The translations under genes were made by a program, and so were the position numbers. A stretch of DNA of 64,000 nucleotides, taken from contig JALOLD010000017.1 of assembly GCA_025456145.1 (NCBI GenBank), positions 1-64,000 on the forward strand. The letters run 5' to 3'. This stretch comes from Thermoanaerobaculales bacterium. Lineage in GTDB: Bacteria; Acidobacteriota; Thermoanaerobaculia; Thermoanaerobaculales; Sulfomarinibacteraceae. Position 1 is the stretch's first letter; every line of letters begins with the position of its first letter. The notes under the pieces are model-generated. The model was not told the DNA's origin. It saw only the letters and a program-made list of their open reading frames with translations, and did no database searches. Positions 23,693-31,106 of this stretch are shown here, piece after piece.

Positions 23693-24874
23693 ATGGCGCA
23701 GGACAACACCGCCGGAGGCTGGGATCGTCGCTCGCTCATGAGGCTCGGGGTCAGCGGCCTTGCCGCGGCGGCCCTTCCGCCGTGCCTACTGGCGCGGTCC
23801 GCCCGGGCGGCCGAGACCGCGCCCGGGGAAGGCCCCGAGATCGAGGCGCTGGTCCGCCCGCCGACCCTGTTCGCCGGGATCCGCCGGCCGATCACCAGCC
23901 GGGCCGAGCTCGAGCCGCGGATCGCGCTCCTCGAGGTCGCCTGCCGTGGCAAGACCGCCGGGCCGCTCACCCACATCTTCCGCTTCGACACCCCGGTCGA
24001 GGGCTACGACTCGGAGATCGGCTACCCGGTCAGCGAGCCGGTGACGACCGACGAGATCACCACCCACACCCTGCGCGAGATGCCCTTCGTCGCGGCCCTC
24101 CACGAGGGGCCGGACGACACCATCCGCTCGACCGCGCTCGCCCTCCACCAGCACCTCGACGCGGCCGGTCTGTCGCCCGAGCTCGAGCGGGTCGAGGTCT
24201 ACCTCCATCGCGACCCCGAGCACCCCGAGCGCTCGCGGACCCGGGTCATGGTCTCCTTCCTCGCCTGGCCCGAGGTCTACCTCGCACAGCTCGTCCGGGT
24301 CCTCGGCGAGCAGCCGGCCCGCGCGATCTGGCAGGGCGGCGAGCGGCTCACCCCCTTCACCCCGGTCGATGAGCGGTGCCTGTGGGTCGCCGCCACCCTC
24401 GAGCGCCTCAAGGCGGTGACCACCCTCGACCAGCAGTACGACATCCTCTCCCGGGTCGCCCTCGTCCGGCCCGTCGAGGAGGTCGCGGTGTACCGGGAGA
24501 TCTACGCCCGCACCCGCGACGTCAACCAGGTCTTCGCCGCGCAGAACGCCAAGCTGGCCACCACCCCGACCGGCGGCTACCTCGACCCGCCGACCTTCGA
24601 CGGCAAGGTCCTCCACATGAGCAAGGTCGCGTACGACCGAGCGGCCTACGACAAGGCCACCACCCCGACCGAGCGCCGCAAGGCCTACTGCTTCTGCGCC
24701 CTGGTCCGCGAGGCGGCCGACCCGCACCTCGACCCGATCTTCTGCTACCGAGCCGCCGGCTGGTCGCGCCAGCTCTGGGAGCCGGTCTTGGGCGTCGAGC
24801 TTCCGCGCTGCCGGATCACCCACTCGATCCTCAAGGGCGACCCCTTCTGCGCCTGGGACTACCACCTCGGGTGA
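23693..24874 (+). CDS. Tat-exported protein with GyrI-like domain and Cys-rich C-terminal domain
   Basis: A 393-residue protein from ATG 23693 (GGGAGGATGC upstream). A twin-arginine signal (DRRSLMRLGVSGLAAAALPP) leads the protein. Residues about 70-215 resemble a GyrI-like effector-binding fold (EIGYPVSEPV, REMPFVAALHEGP, VEVYLHRDPEHP). The C-terminal 150 residues (YCFCALVREA, IFCYRAAGWSRQLWEPVLG, RITHSILKGDPFCAW) recall the ATC-hydrolase/4-vinyl-reductase type ligand domains, but this is weak. I would not assign a reaction. It is divergent from the PerR operon. Confidence 0.55.
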   Translation: MAQDNTAGGWDRRSLMRLGVSGLAAAALPPCLLARSARAAETAPGEGPEIEALVRPPTLFAGIRRPITSRAELEPRIALLEVACRGKTAGPLTHIFRFDTPVEGYDSEIGYPVSEPVTTDEITTHTLREMPFVAALHEGPDDTIRSTALALHQHLDAAGLSPELERVEVYLHRDPEHPERSRTRVMVSFLAWPEVYLAQLVRVLGEQPARAIWQGGERLTPFTPVDERCLWVAATLERLKAVTTLDQQYDILSRVALVRPVEEVAVYREIYARTRDVNQVFAAQNAKLATTPTGGYLDPPTFDGKVLHMSKVAYDRAAYDKATTPTERRKAYCFCALVREAADPHLDPIFCYRAAGWSRQLWEPVLGVELPRCRITHSILKGDPFCAWDYHLG

Positions 24875-25123
24875 GGGCGTCCCCGCCGCACTGACGAGGC
24901 CCCTTCAACCCCTTACTTAGGGACACGGAACCAAAGGACCACTGGTGCGGGAGGCCGGACTCGACCGCGCCGTCGGCTGCGGCCCACGGTCGTGGCCGCC
25001 CGACCCGCTTGGCGTCGCGCCCCTCAACGATCGATGTGCGGCCTACGACCTTCCGCAGGTGACTGCGTGGGGCCGCGCGCACCGCGCGCGGTCAACATTC
25101 CCAGAAACGCGGGTGCGGCGAAC

Positions 25124-25209
25124 TGGTGCCGGAGGCGGGAGTCGAACCCGCATGGGCATACACCCAGGGGATTTTAAGTCCCCGGCGTCTACCGTTCCGC
25201 CACTCCGGC
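25124..25209 (-). tRNA. tRNA-Leu (anticodon TAA)
   Basis: A complete class II tRNA on the minus strand. The acceptor arm GCCGGAG (25203-25209) pairs with CTCCGGC (25128-25134). The CCA end is encoded (25124-25126). The anticodon stem-loop is GGGGA-CTTAAAA-TCCCC, giving UAA. A long variable arm is followed by GGGTTCGACTCCC. The 250 bases between it and the preceding gene hold no recognisable feature. Confidence 0.95.
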
Positions 25210-25319
25210 AGGCTGGGTCCATCATAGCGCCCATCGGGACCTCGATCGGCGTCGCGCGGGGAGAGGTCCTGCGCGGCGCGGCCGGCTCGGCTCGGGTAGC
25301 ATGCGGGTCGGGAGGCGCG

Positions 25320-26189
25320 ATGTTCCGATGGTGGCGCAGGCGGCGGCGGGCGAGGATCCTGGCGGCGCCGTTTCCCGAGGACTGGCTCGAGCTCATCGAG
25401 GGCGAGGTGGCGCTGTGGGGCGCGGTGCCCGAGAGCGAGCGGCCGCGGCTGATGGACGATCTGCGGCTGTTCGTCGCCGAGCGGTCGTGGGAGCCCTGCG
25501 GCGGGATCACCCTGACCCCGCCGATGTGCGCGGTGATCGCGGCCCAGGCCTGTGTGCTGACCCTCGGCCGGTCGGTCGACGCCTTCGACCACGTCCGCTC
25601 GATCCTCGTCTACCCGACCGCCTACCGGGCGCCCGATGTCTGGGAGGACGAGGCCGGGGTGGTCACCGAGGAGGTCGACGAGCGCGAGGGCGAGGCCTGG
25701 GAGTGGGGCACGGTGGTCCTGTCGTGGCAGCAGGTGATCGCCGACGCCCGGAACCTCCACGGCCGCAATCTGGTCCTCCACGAGCTCGCCCACCAGCTCG
25801 ATCTGCTCGACGCGATCGGCGAGGCGACCCTGGGCTCCGCCGAGCGGCGGGCGGCCAACCGGCGCTGGATGGCCTCGTTCCTCGAGGCCCACGAGCGCTT
25901 TGTCGACGAGGTCGACCGGGGCCGGCGCGTCAAGGCCCTCGACGAGTACGGGGCCGAGGACGAGGCCGAGTTCTTCGCGGTCGCCACCGAGTCGTTCTTC
26001 GAGCGCGGCGCGTATCTCCGCGAGCACCACCCGGAGCTCTACCAGGTGCTCTCGGAGTACTACAACCAGGACCCGGCCTCGTGGACGCTCCCGCGGCCGA
26101 AGCCGGGCCGGCCCGCCGAGACCGGCCGCGAGCGGCGGCGGCGGCGGCGCGAGGAGGCGCGACGGCGGGCGAAGCGCCACAAGGCCTGA
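25320..26189 (+). CDS. MtfA-family zinc metallopeptidase
   Basis: A 289-residue protein of the MtfA (M90) family. The zinc site is HELAHQLD, followed downstream by EYGAEDEAEFFAVATESFFER, which supplies the further Glu ligand. The N-terminal FRWWRRRRRARILAAPFPEDW is typical of the family. In E. coli MtfA is an aminopeptidase linked to the Mlc glucose repressor; no mlc or pts gene is present, so a general role is assumed. The lysine/arginine-rich C-terminus (ERRRRRREEARRRAKRHK) is an unusual basic tail. GGGAGG precedes ATG 25320. Confidence 0.88.
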   Translation: MFRWWRRRRRARILAAPFPEDWLELIEGEVALWGAVPESERPRLMDDLRLFVAERSWEPCGGITLTPPMCAVIAAQACVLTLGRSVDAFDHVRSILVYPTAYRAPDVWEDEAGVVTEEVDEREGEAWEWGTVVLSWQQVIADARNLHGRNLVLHELAHQLDLLDAIGEATLGSAERRAANRRWMASFLEAHERFVDEVDRGRRVKALDEYGAEDEAEFFAVATESFFERGAYLREHHPELYQVLSEYYNQDPASWTLPRPKPGRPAETGRERRRRRREEARRRAKRHKA

Positions 26190-26251
26190 CTTGCCGGCCG
26201 GCGGAACACCCGGCGCGTCGCTGCGTAGCTCTGGGTGATGGGGAGGCTCGC

Positions 26252-27796
26252 ATGAAGGCTCGGACGATCGGTGCGCTCGCGATGCTGCTCGTGATCTCCG
26301 CCGGCCCGGTCCTCGGCGCCGAGCCGGGCCCGGGCGGGCTGGTGTTCGTCCCCGGCCCGCCGCCCTTCCAGCCGTGGCCCGCGCCCGCCAAGGCGGTGTC
26401 GACCGACACCTTCGAGGAGGCGGTCGACCGCTGCGTCGGCGACGCGATGGCGGCGGCCGACACCCCGGGCGCCGCGGTCGCGGTGATCGTCGGCGGGGAG
26501 CTGGTCTACGAGCAGGGCTATGGCGTCAAGAGGCGCAGCGGCGCGGCCCCGGTCGACGCCGGCACCCAGTTCCGGATCGGCTCGGTGACCAAGATGCTGA
26601 CCGCGGCGGCGGTGATGCAGCAGGTCGAGGCGGGGGTGGTGTCGCTCGACGACCGGCTCGACCACTGGGTCCCCGAGGCCGACTTCGCCGGCCACTGGCC
26701 GGCCGGGGAGATCACCGTCCGGCGCCTGCTGACCCACGCGACCGGCATCCCCGACCTGGTCTTCCACCCGAACGGAGCGGTCGGGCCCGGCGCCATCGCC
26801 GACTGGGCGGCGACCCTGACCAGCACCGGTCTCCACGCTCCGCCCGGGGTCTTCTTCAACTACTCGAACCCCAACTTCGCCCTCGCCGGGCTGGTCGTCG
26901 AGCGCTCGAGCGGGCTCGACTACCGCAGCTACATGACGACCCGGGTCTTCGCCCCGGCCGGGATGACCGACACCACCTTCGACCCGGCGGCGGTGACCGC
27001 CCGCGGCAACTGGGCCGACGGCCACCACCCCTCAGGCGCGGGCGGCGAGATCGTCTACACCCCGGCCTCCTACGACAACGGCGCCTTCGCGCCGGCCGGC
27101 TACGCCTTCTCGACCGCGCGCGACCTGGCCCGCTGGGCGCTGCTGCTCTCGGACGGAGGCGGCGCCGTGCTCGGGCCGGCCTCGGCGGCGGCGATGCAGG
27201 CGGCGGTCCAGAGCCAGGGCTCGCTTCCCGGATACAACTACGGCCTCGGGATCTTCGTCGAGCCCTTTTACGACCTCGAAATCCGCCAGCACGGCGGCAA
27301 CATCTGGGGCTGGGGGACTTACCTGCTGTGGCACCCGGATCGGCGCTTCGCGGTGGCGGTGCTCGCCAACACCTTCGAGTCGCTGCCGGCGGCGGCCTAC
27401 TGCGTGGCCGACCTGGTCCTCGAGCCCGACCACGGCGCGGCGCCCTCGTACCCGCCCCCCGACCCCGCCCGGCTCGCGCTCTTCGAGGGGATGTACGACG
27501 CGAGCGTCGTCGCCAACCTGCCGACCAACCCCTACCCGGTCGAGGGCGAGGTCTTCGGCGACGGCCCGGGCCGGCTGGCGGTCCACTTCTGGGACCCGGT
27601 CGGCGGCTGGAACGCGATCTGGGACCTCGTCCACGTCGGCCACGACTTCTTCGTCGTCGACGTCGACTACGACGGGCTCTACGACCTCGACCTGAGCTTC
27701 TTCGCGAGCCCGGACCCGGGCGCCCGGCCGCGCTGGCTGCGGACCCGGCAGCTGGTAGGCCTCCCGCGGACCGCGCCCCGGACTGGACGACGCTGA
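26252..27796 (+). CDS. Secreted serine hydrolase (class C beta-lactamase / esterase family)
   Basis: A 514-residue exported protein with a signal peptide of about 22 residues. The nucleophile is in Ser111-Val-Thr-Lys114, the general base motif is Tyr204-Ser-Asn206, and the third box is HGG (QHGGNIWGWG). This is the penicillin-binding/beta-lactamase fold; sequence context fits D-aminopeptidase or esterase-like members rather than a resistance enzyme. About 110 residues after the catalytic domain (from DPARLALFEGMYDA) form an extra beta-rich domain common in such hydrolases. GGGGAGG precedes the ATG. Confidence 0.85.
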   Translation: MKARTIGALAMLLVISAGPVLGAEPGPGGLVFVPGPPPFQPWPAPAKAVSTDTFEEAVDRCVGDAMAAADTPGAAVAVIVGGELVYEQGYGVKRRSGAAPVDAGTQFRIGSVTKMLTAAAVMQQVEAGVVSLDDRLDHWVPEADFAGHWPAGEITVRRLLTHATGIPDLVFHPNGAVGPGAIADWAATLTSTGLHAPPGVFFNYSNPNFALAGLVVERSSGLDYRSYMTTRVFAPAGMTDTTFDPAAVTARGNWADGHHPSGAGGEIVYTPASYDNGAFAPAGYAFSTARDLARWALLLSDGGGAVLGPASAAAMQAAVQSQGSLPGYNYGLGIFVEPFYDLEIRQHGGNIWGWGTYLLWHPDRRFAVAVLANTFESLPAAAYCVADLVLEPDHGAAPSYPPPDPARLALFEGMYDASVVANLPTNPYPVEGEVFGDGPGRLAVHFWDPVGGWNAIWDLVHVGHDFFVVDVDYDGLYDLDLSFFASPDPGARPRWLRTRQLVGLPRTAPRTGRR

Positions 27797-27802
27797 GCCT
27801 CG

Positions 27803-27834
27803 GACTGCCGGAATGCCGGCTTGCCGGATTCCCG
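27803..27834. repeat. Four units of a GCCGG-bearing octamer
   Basis: The units GACTGCCG, GAATGCCG, GCTTGCCG and GATTCCCG follow each other on an 8-base period. They sit 30 bases upstream of the AbrB-type antitoxin start, where an operator could be expected. Confidence 0.5.
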
Positions 27835-27851
27835 GCGATCCAACATCGTGA

Positions 27852-27864
27852 TAGCATCGGGTCA
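27852..27864 (+). promoter_or_regulatory. Leaderless-type -10 of the toxin-antitoxin pair
   Basis: TAGCAT (27852-27857) is followed by 6 bases and then ATG 27864, with no Shine-Dalgarno sequence. Confidence 0.45.
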
Positions 27865-28109
27865 TGAACATCACCCGCATTGGCAAGAAGGGCCAGGTGT
27901 CGATCCCGAAGGGGGTGCTCGACCGTCTCGGCATCGAGCCGGAGACGATCCTGCTCGTCGAGGCCAACGACGACGGCTCGATCGTGCTGCGCCCGGCCGG
28001 GGTGTACCCGGTGGAGCTCTATAGCGACGTCCGGGTCAGCGAGCTGCTCGAGGAGGACCGCCTGACCGACGAGGAGGCCCGACGGCTACGGGCGGTGCTC
28101 GACGAGTAG
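27864..28109 (+). CDS. AbrB/SpoVT-type antitoxin (VapB-like)
   Basis: An 81-residue protein. The N-terminal swapped-hairpin DNA-binding domain is clear (ITRIGKKGQVSIPKGVLDRLGI). The C-terminal acidic tail (LLEEDRLTDEEARRLRAVLDE) would neutralise the toxin. It is followed after 6 bases by a PIN-domain gene, the standard order of a VapBC module. The octamer array upstream may be its operator. Confidence 0.88.
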   Translation: MNITRIGKKGQVSIPKGVLDRLGIEPETILLVEANDDGSIVLRPAGVYPVELYSDVRVSELLEEDRLTDEEARRLRAVLDE

Positions 28110-28115
28110 CCCGCG

Positions 28116-28559
28116 ATGCTCCGGCTCTTTCTCGACGCCAATGTACTGTTCTCGGCTGCCCACTCTCCGTCGGGTCGCGCAGCCGCGCTGCTGCGCCTGG
28201 CACGGGCCGGCCACTGCCGGCTGGTAACCTCGCGTCACGCCATCGAGGAGGCGGCGCGGAATCTCGGCGCCAAGGCGCCGGACCGCGCGGGTGAGCTCGC
28301 GGCGGTCCTCGGTGCGGTCGAGACGGCGGCCGAGGCCGCACCGAAGGTGGTGTCCTGGGCGGCGGCCTCGGGGCTGCCCGAGTGCGATGCCCCGGTGCTC
28401 GCCGCGGCGGTGACGGCGCGTGCCGACCTGCTGGTCACGGGAGATCGCAGACACTTCGGCCGACTTTTCGGGGAGAGGGTCGGGGGTGTCGAGGTGGCCA
28501 CGCTTCGCGACGCCCTCGCCCGGGTTCTCGAGGCGGCCGAACGCTCGCGGGCACCCTGA
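28116..28559 (+). CDS. PIN-domain ribonuclease toxin (VapC-like)
   Basis: A 147-residue PIN protein. Acidic residues expected at the metal site are in RLFLDANVLFSA, AIEEAARNLG, ECDAPVLAAAV and LLVTGDRRHFG. Such toxins cut tRNA or rRNA. It forms a pair with the AbrB-type antitoxin directly upstream. All four acidic positions appear intact, so it is probably active. Confidence 0.87.
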   Translation: MLRLFLDANVLFSAAHSPSGRAAALLRLARAGHCRLVTSRHAIEEAARNLGAKAPDRAGELAAVLGAVETAAEAAPKVVSWAAASGLPECDAPVLAAAVTARADLLVTGDRRHFGRLFGERVGGVEVATLRDALARVLEAAERSRAP

Positions 28560-28589
28560 TACGATCGGCCGATGACACCCGGGTCATGA
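28560..28589 (+). promoter_or_regulatory. Leaderless-type -10 with a five-codon upstream ORF coupled to the next gene
   Basis: TACGAT (28560-28565) lies 6 bases before ATG 28572, which opens MTPGS and then TGA (28587-28589). That stop overlaps the start codon ATG 28586 of the flavin oxidase (ATGA). This may be a leader peptide, or simply the leader of the oxidase message. Confidence 0.35.
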
Positions 28590-29956
28590 GACGGTCCGCC
28601 GAGGTCGTGATCTGCGGCGCCGGGATCGCCGGCGTCGCGCTCGCCCACGAGCTCGCCCGGCGGCGCGGCGCCCGCGGCGTCGTCCTGGTCGACGAGCGGC
28701 CGCCGCTCAGCCTGACCTCGGACAAGTCGACCGAGGCCTACCGCACCTGGTGGCCGGGGCCGGACGACGCGATGATCCGGCTCATGGGCCGCTCGGTCGA
28801 CCTCCTCGAGGAGCTCGCCGAGGCCTCGAACGACCGCTTCCTGATGAACCGCCGGGGCTATCTGTGGTGCACCGCAGACCCGGTTCGCGCCGAGGACTAC
28901 CGTGAGCACGGGCTGGCGGCCGCCGCCTCGGGGGCCGGCGAGCTGCGGATCCACACCGGCCGGATGAGCGACCCCGACTACCGCCCGCACCGCGCCTCGG
29001 GCTGGCGCGACCAGCCCGGGGGGGCCGATCTGATCCTCGAGGACATGCTCCTGCGGCAGGCCTTCCCGTGCCTCGGCACCGAGGTCTACGCCGCGCTCCA
29101 CACCCGGCGCTCCGGCTGGCTGTCCGGGCAGCAGCTCGGGATGGAGCTTCTCGAGCGGGCGCGCGCCGCCGGGGTCGAGCTCGTCGACGGCCGGGTCGAG
29201 GCGGTGGAGACCGCCGGCGGCCGGGTGACCGGGGTCCGGGTCGGCGGCCGCGACGGCAACCTCGCCATCGCGACCGGGCGCTTCGTCAACGCCGCCGGCC
29301 CGATGCTTCGCCCGGTCGGAGAGCTGCTCGGGCTCGAGCTTCCGGTCTTCACCGAGCTCCACCTCAAGGCGAGCTTCGAGGATCACCTCGGGGTCGTGCC
29401 GCGCGATCTGCCGCTCGCCATCTGGGACGACCCACAGCGGCTCGAGTGGAGCGCCGCCGAGCGCGCGGCCCTCGCGGCGGACGAGGCCACCCGCCACCTC
29501 GTCGGCACCCTCCCGGCGGGCGCCCACCTCCGAACCGAGGGCGCGCGCCACGTCCTGTTGCTCTGGCCCTACCACGGCGGCCCGGTTCCGGTCCGCTTCC
29601 CGGTCGAGGCCCCCGCCGAGTACGCCGAGATCTGCCTGCGCGGTCTCGTCCGCCTGCTGCCCGGCCTCGCCGCCTATCTCGATCGCCTGCCGCCGGCTTT
29701 CGTCGACGGCGGCTACTACACCCGGACCCGCGAGAACCGGCCCCTCGCCGGCCCGCTCCCGGTCGAGGGCGCACACGTCCTCGGCGCGCTCTCGGGCTTC
29801 GGGATCATGGCCTCGATGGCGACCGCCGAGCTCGCCGCGGCCCACCTCCTCGGCGACCGGCTTCCCGCCTACGCGCCGGCCTTCGACCCCCGCCGCTACG
29901 ACGACCCCGCCTATCTCGCGAGGCTCGAGACCTGGGGCGACGACGGCCAGCTGTGA
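28586..29956 (+). CDS. FAD-dependent oxidoreductase of the DAO (glycine/sarcosine oxidase) family
   Basis: A 456-residue flavoprotein from ATG 28586. The dinucleotide motif VVICGAGIAGVALAHEL is at the N-terminus. DKSTEAYRTWWPGPDDAM and NRRGYLWCT correspond to the substrate-side region of DAO enzymes. FVNAAGPMLRPVGELLGL and the C-terminal YYTRTRENRPLAGPLPVEG, SGFGIMASMATAEL complete the FAD fold. The substrate is probably an amine or D-amino acid, but it is unknown. It is placed between two toxin-antitoxin modules. No good Shine-Dalgarno sequence precedes the start; a coupled mini-ORF does. Confidence 0.82.
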   Translation: MRRSAEVVICGAGIAGVALAHELARRRGARGVVLVDERPPLSLTSDKSTEAYRTWWPGPDDAMIRLMGRSVDLLEELAEASNDRFLMNRRGYLWCTADPVRAEDYREHGLAAAASGAGELRIHTGRMSDPDYRPHRASGWRDQPGGADLILEDMLLRQAFPCLGTEVYAALHTRRSGWLSGQQLGMELLERARAAGVELVDGRVEAVETAGGRVTGVRVGGRDGNLAIATGRFVNAAGPMLRPVGELLGLELPVFTELHLKASFEDHLGVVPRDLPLAIWDDPQRLEWSAAERAALAADEATRHLVGTLPAGAHLRTEGARHVLLLWPYHGGPVPVRFPVEAPAEYAEICLRGLVRLLPGLAAYLDRLPPAFVDGGYYTRTRENRPLAGPLPVEGAHVLGALSGFGIMASMATAELAAAHLLGDRLPAYAPAFDPRRYDDPAYLARLETWGDDGQL

Positions 29957-30016
29957 CCGGGCACCCGAGTTGATTCACCAAACTGCATGCACTGTGATGA
30001 TGGCGGAGACCGTCTC

Positions 30017-30262
30017 ATGCCCTCACTCCAGATTCGAGACCTTCCCGAGCACCTCTACCGGATGCTGGCGGACAAGGCGCGCCGCCATCGCCGCAGCCTC
30101 GCCCAGCAGGCCACCGTCGAGCTCCAGCGGATGGCCGAGGCGGCCGCCCGGTCACGGCGGCTCGAGGCCGTCGCCCGCCTCCGCGACGACCTCCTCGCCC
30201 GGGGACCCCGCGAGACGGTCCTCGATCCGGCAGACCCGGTCCGCGAGGACCGGGATCGATGA
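30017..30262 (+). CDS. Ribbon-helix-helix antitoxin (FitA/VapB-like)
   Basis: An 81-residue protein from ATG 30017 (GGAG upstream); ATG 29987 is an alternative. The start PSLQIRDLPEHLYRMLADKARRHRRSL is a typical FitA-type RHH domain. The remainder is a basic/acidic linker for toxin binding. Its last four bases overlap the toxin gene start (ATGA, 30259-30262). Confidence 0.85.
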   Translation: MPSLQIRDLPEHLYRMLADKARRHRRSLAQQATVELQRMAEAAARSRRLEAVARLRDDLLARGPRETVLDPADPVREDRDR

Positions 30263-30666
30263 GCCATCGGCTGGTGCTCGACGCGTCGGCCTCGCTCGAG
30301 GCGGTTCTCGGGAGGCCGCAGGCCGCGGCCGTGCTCGACCGGGTCGAAAGGGCGACGGTGGTCCGCGCCCCGGACCTCTATGGCGCGGAGGTCGCCAACG
30401 CGCTGTGGAAGCACGTCAAGGCCGGGGACCTCGATCTCTCGCAGGCTCTGACCGCGCTCCAGGCAGCCCTCGACATCGTCGACGCCACGATCCCCTCCGC
30501 GGACCTGGCCGAGGAGGCGCTCGCGACCGCGGCGGCGTTCGACCATCCGGTGGACGACGCGCTCTACCTGGTCGCGGCACGGCGCTCCGGGGCCACCATC
30601 TGCACCCGGGATCGCCGGCTCGCCGAGCTCGCCGCGGCGACGAGGGTCCCGGTCGAGGTGGTCTGA
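30259..30666 (+). CDS. PIN-domain ribonuclease toxin (FitB/VapC-like)
   Basis: A 135-residue PIN protein. Metal-site acids are in RLVLDASASLEAVL, LYGAEVANALWKH, HPVDDALYLVAARR and CTRDRRLAELA. It is translationally coupled to the RHH antitoxin. It is a different PIN subfamily from the one at 28116, so the two modules are not simple duplicates. Confidence 0.87.
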   Translation: MSHRLVLDASASLEAVLGRPQAAAVLDRVERATVVRAPDLYGAEVANALWKHVKAGDLDLSQALTALQAALDIVDATIPSADLAEEALATAAAFDHPVDDALYLVAARRSGATICTRDRRLAELAAATRVPVEVV

Positions 30667-30704
30667 CCGGTCGGAGCAGCGGGCCGGTCTGGAGGGACGA
30701 ACGA

Positions 30705-30869
30705 CACGGCGACCTCATCGCCATGGTTCGCGACAACGCCGACGGCTCACGGACCCCGCTGACGATGCCGAACCACTCAAAGATCAAGAGCTCCACCCTG
30801 CGCACGATCCGCAATCACGCCGGCATCCCAAGAACCGACCTCCTCGACGCCTGCCAGAAGGCCGGCTGA
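30705..30869 (+). pseudogene. HicA-type toxin remnant (C-terminal half only)
   Basis: The frame ending at 30869 encodes RDNADGSRTPLTMPNHSKIK followed by STLRTIRNHAGIPR. This matches the C-terminal half of HicA mRNA-interferase domains (TIPNH, KGTLRSILRQAGI). The N-terminal dsRBD-like half and the catalytic Gly-Ser/Asp-His are missing or changed (RHGDLIAM, where GSH or GDH is expected). No HicB partner follows. The gap 30667-31106 otherwise holds only a terminator and a short minus-strand frame with no recognisable domain. It is probably a decayed third toxin module. Confidence 0.6.
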
Positions 30870-31056
30870 CGTCTTGGGTGGCGACAACAGCGTAATAGCG
30901 TGACCGGAATCATTTGCAGCGTTGTCCCACTCGTAGCTCCGGTCGATGAGCGTCTGGCTCTGCCCGTCCTCGAGCTCCTGGTCGGTCATCCGCAGCTGGC
31001 GGTCGAAGGCGAAGGTCTCCTCGCCGGCGAGGCCCCTGGACGGGGTCGACCGACGT

Positions 31057-31085
31057 GAAAAGGGGCGGCGCCGAAGCGCCGCCCC
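31057..31085 (-). terminator. Rho-independent terminator of the tagged metallopeptidase gene
   Basis: On the minus strand a 10-bp GC stem (31062-31071 with 31076-31085) closes a TTCG loop and is followed by TTTT. It lies 21 bases after the stop codon at 31107. Confidence 0.88.
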
Positions 31086-31106
31086 GAGATCGTCATTCCG
31101 GTCCGG

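Noticed and set aside
26252-27796. Resistance-type class C beta-lactamase
   Set aside because: The SxxK, YxN and HGG boxes define the broad serine-hydrolase family; the extra C-terminal domain and overall context fit esterase/peptidase relatives better.
27864-30666. Duplicated vapBC operon
   Set aside because: The antitoxins are of different fold classes (AbrB and ribbon-helix-helix) and the PIN proteins share only the active-site pattern.
30777-30989. Minus-strand 70-codon frame (MTDQELEDGQSQTLIDRSYEW)
   Set aside because: It has no recognisable domain and overlaps the HicA remnant. It could be part of a decayed gene, but there is not enough to call it.
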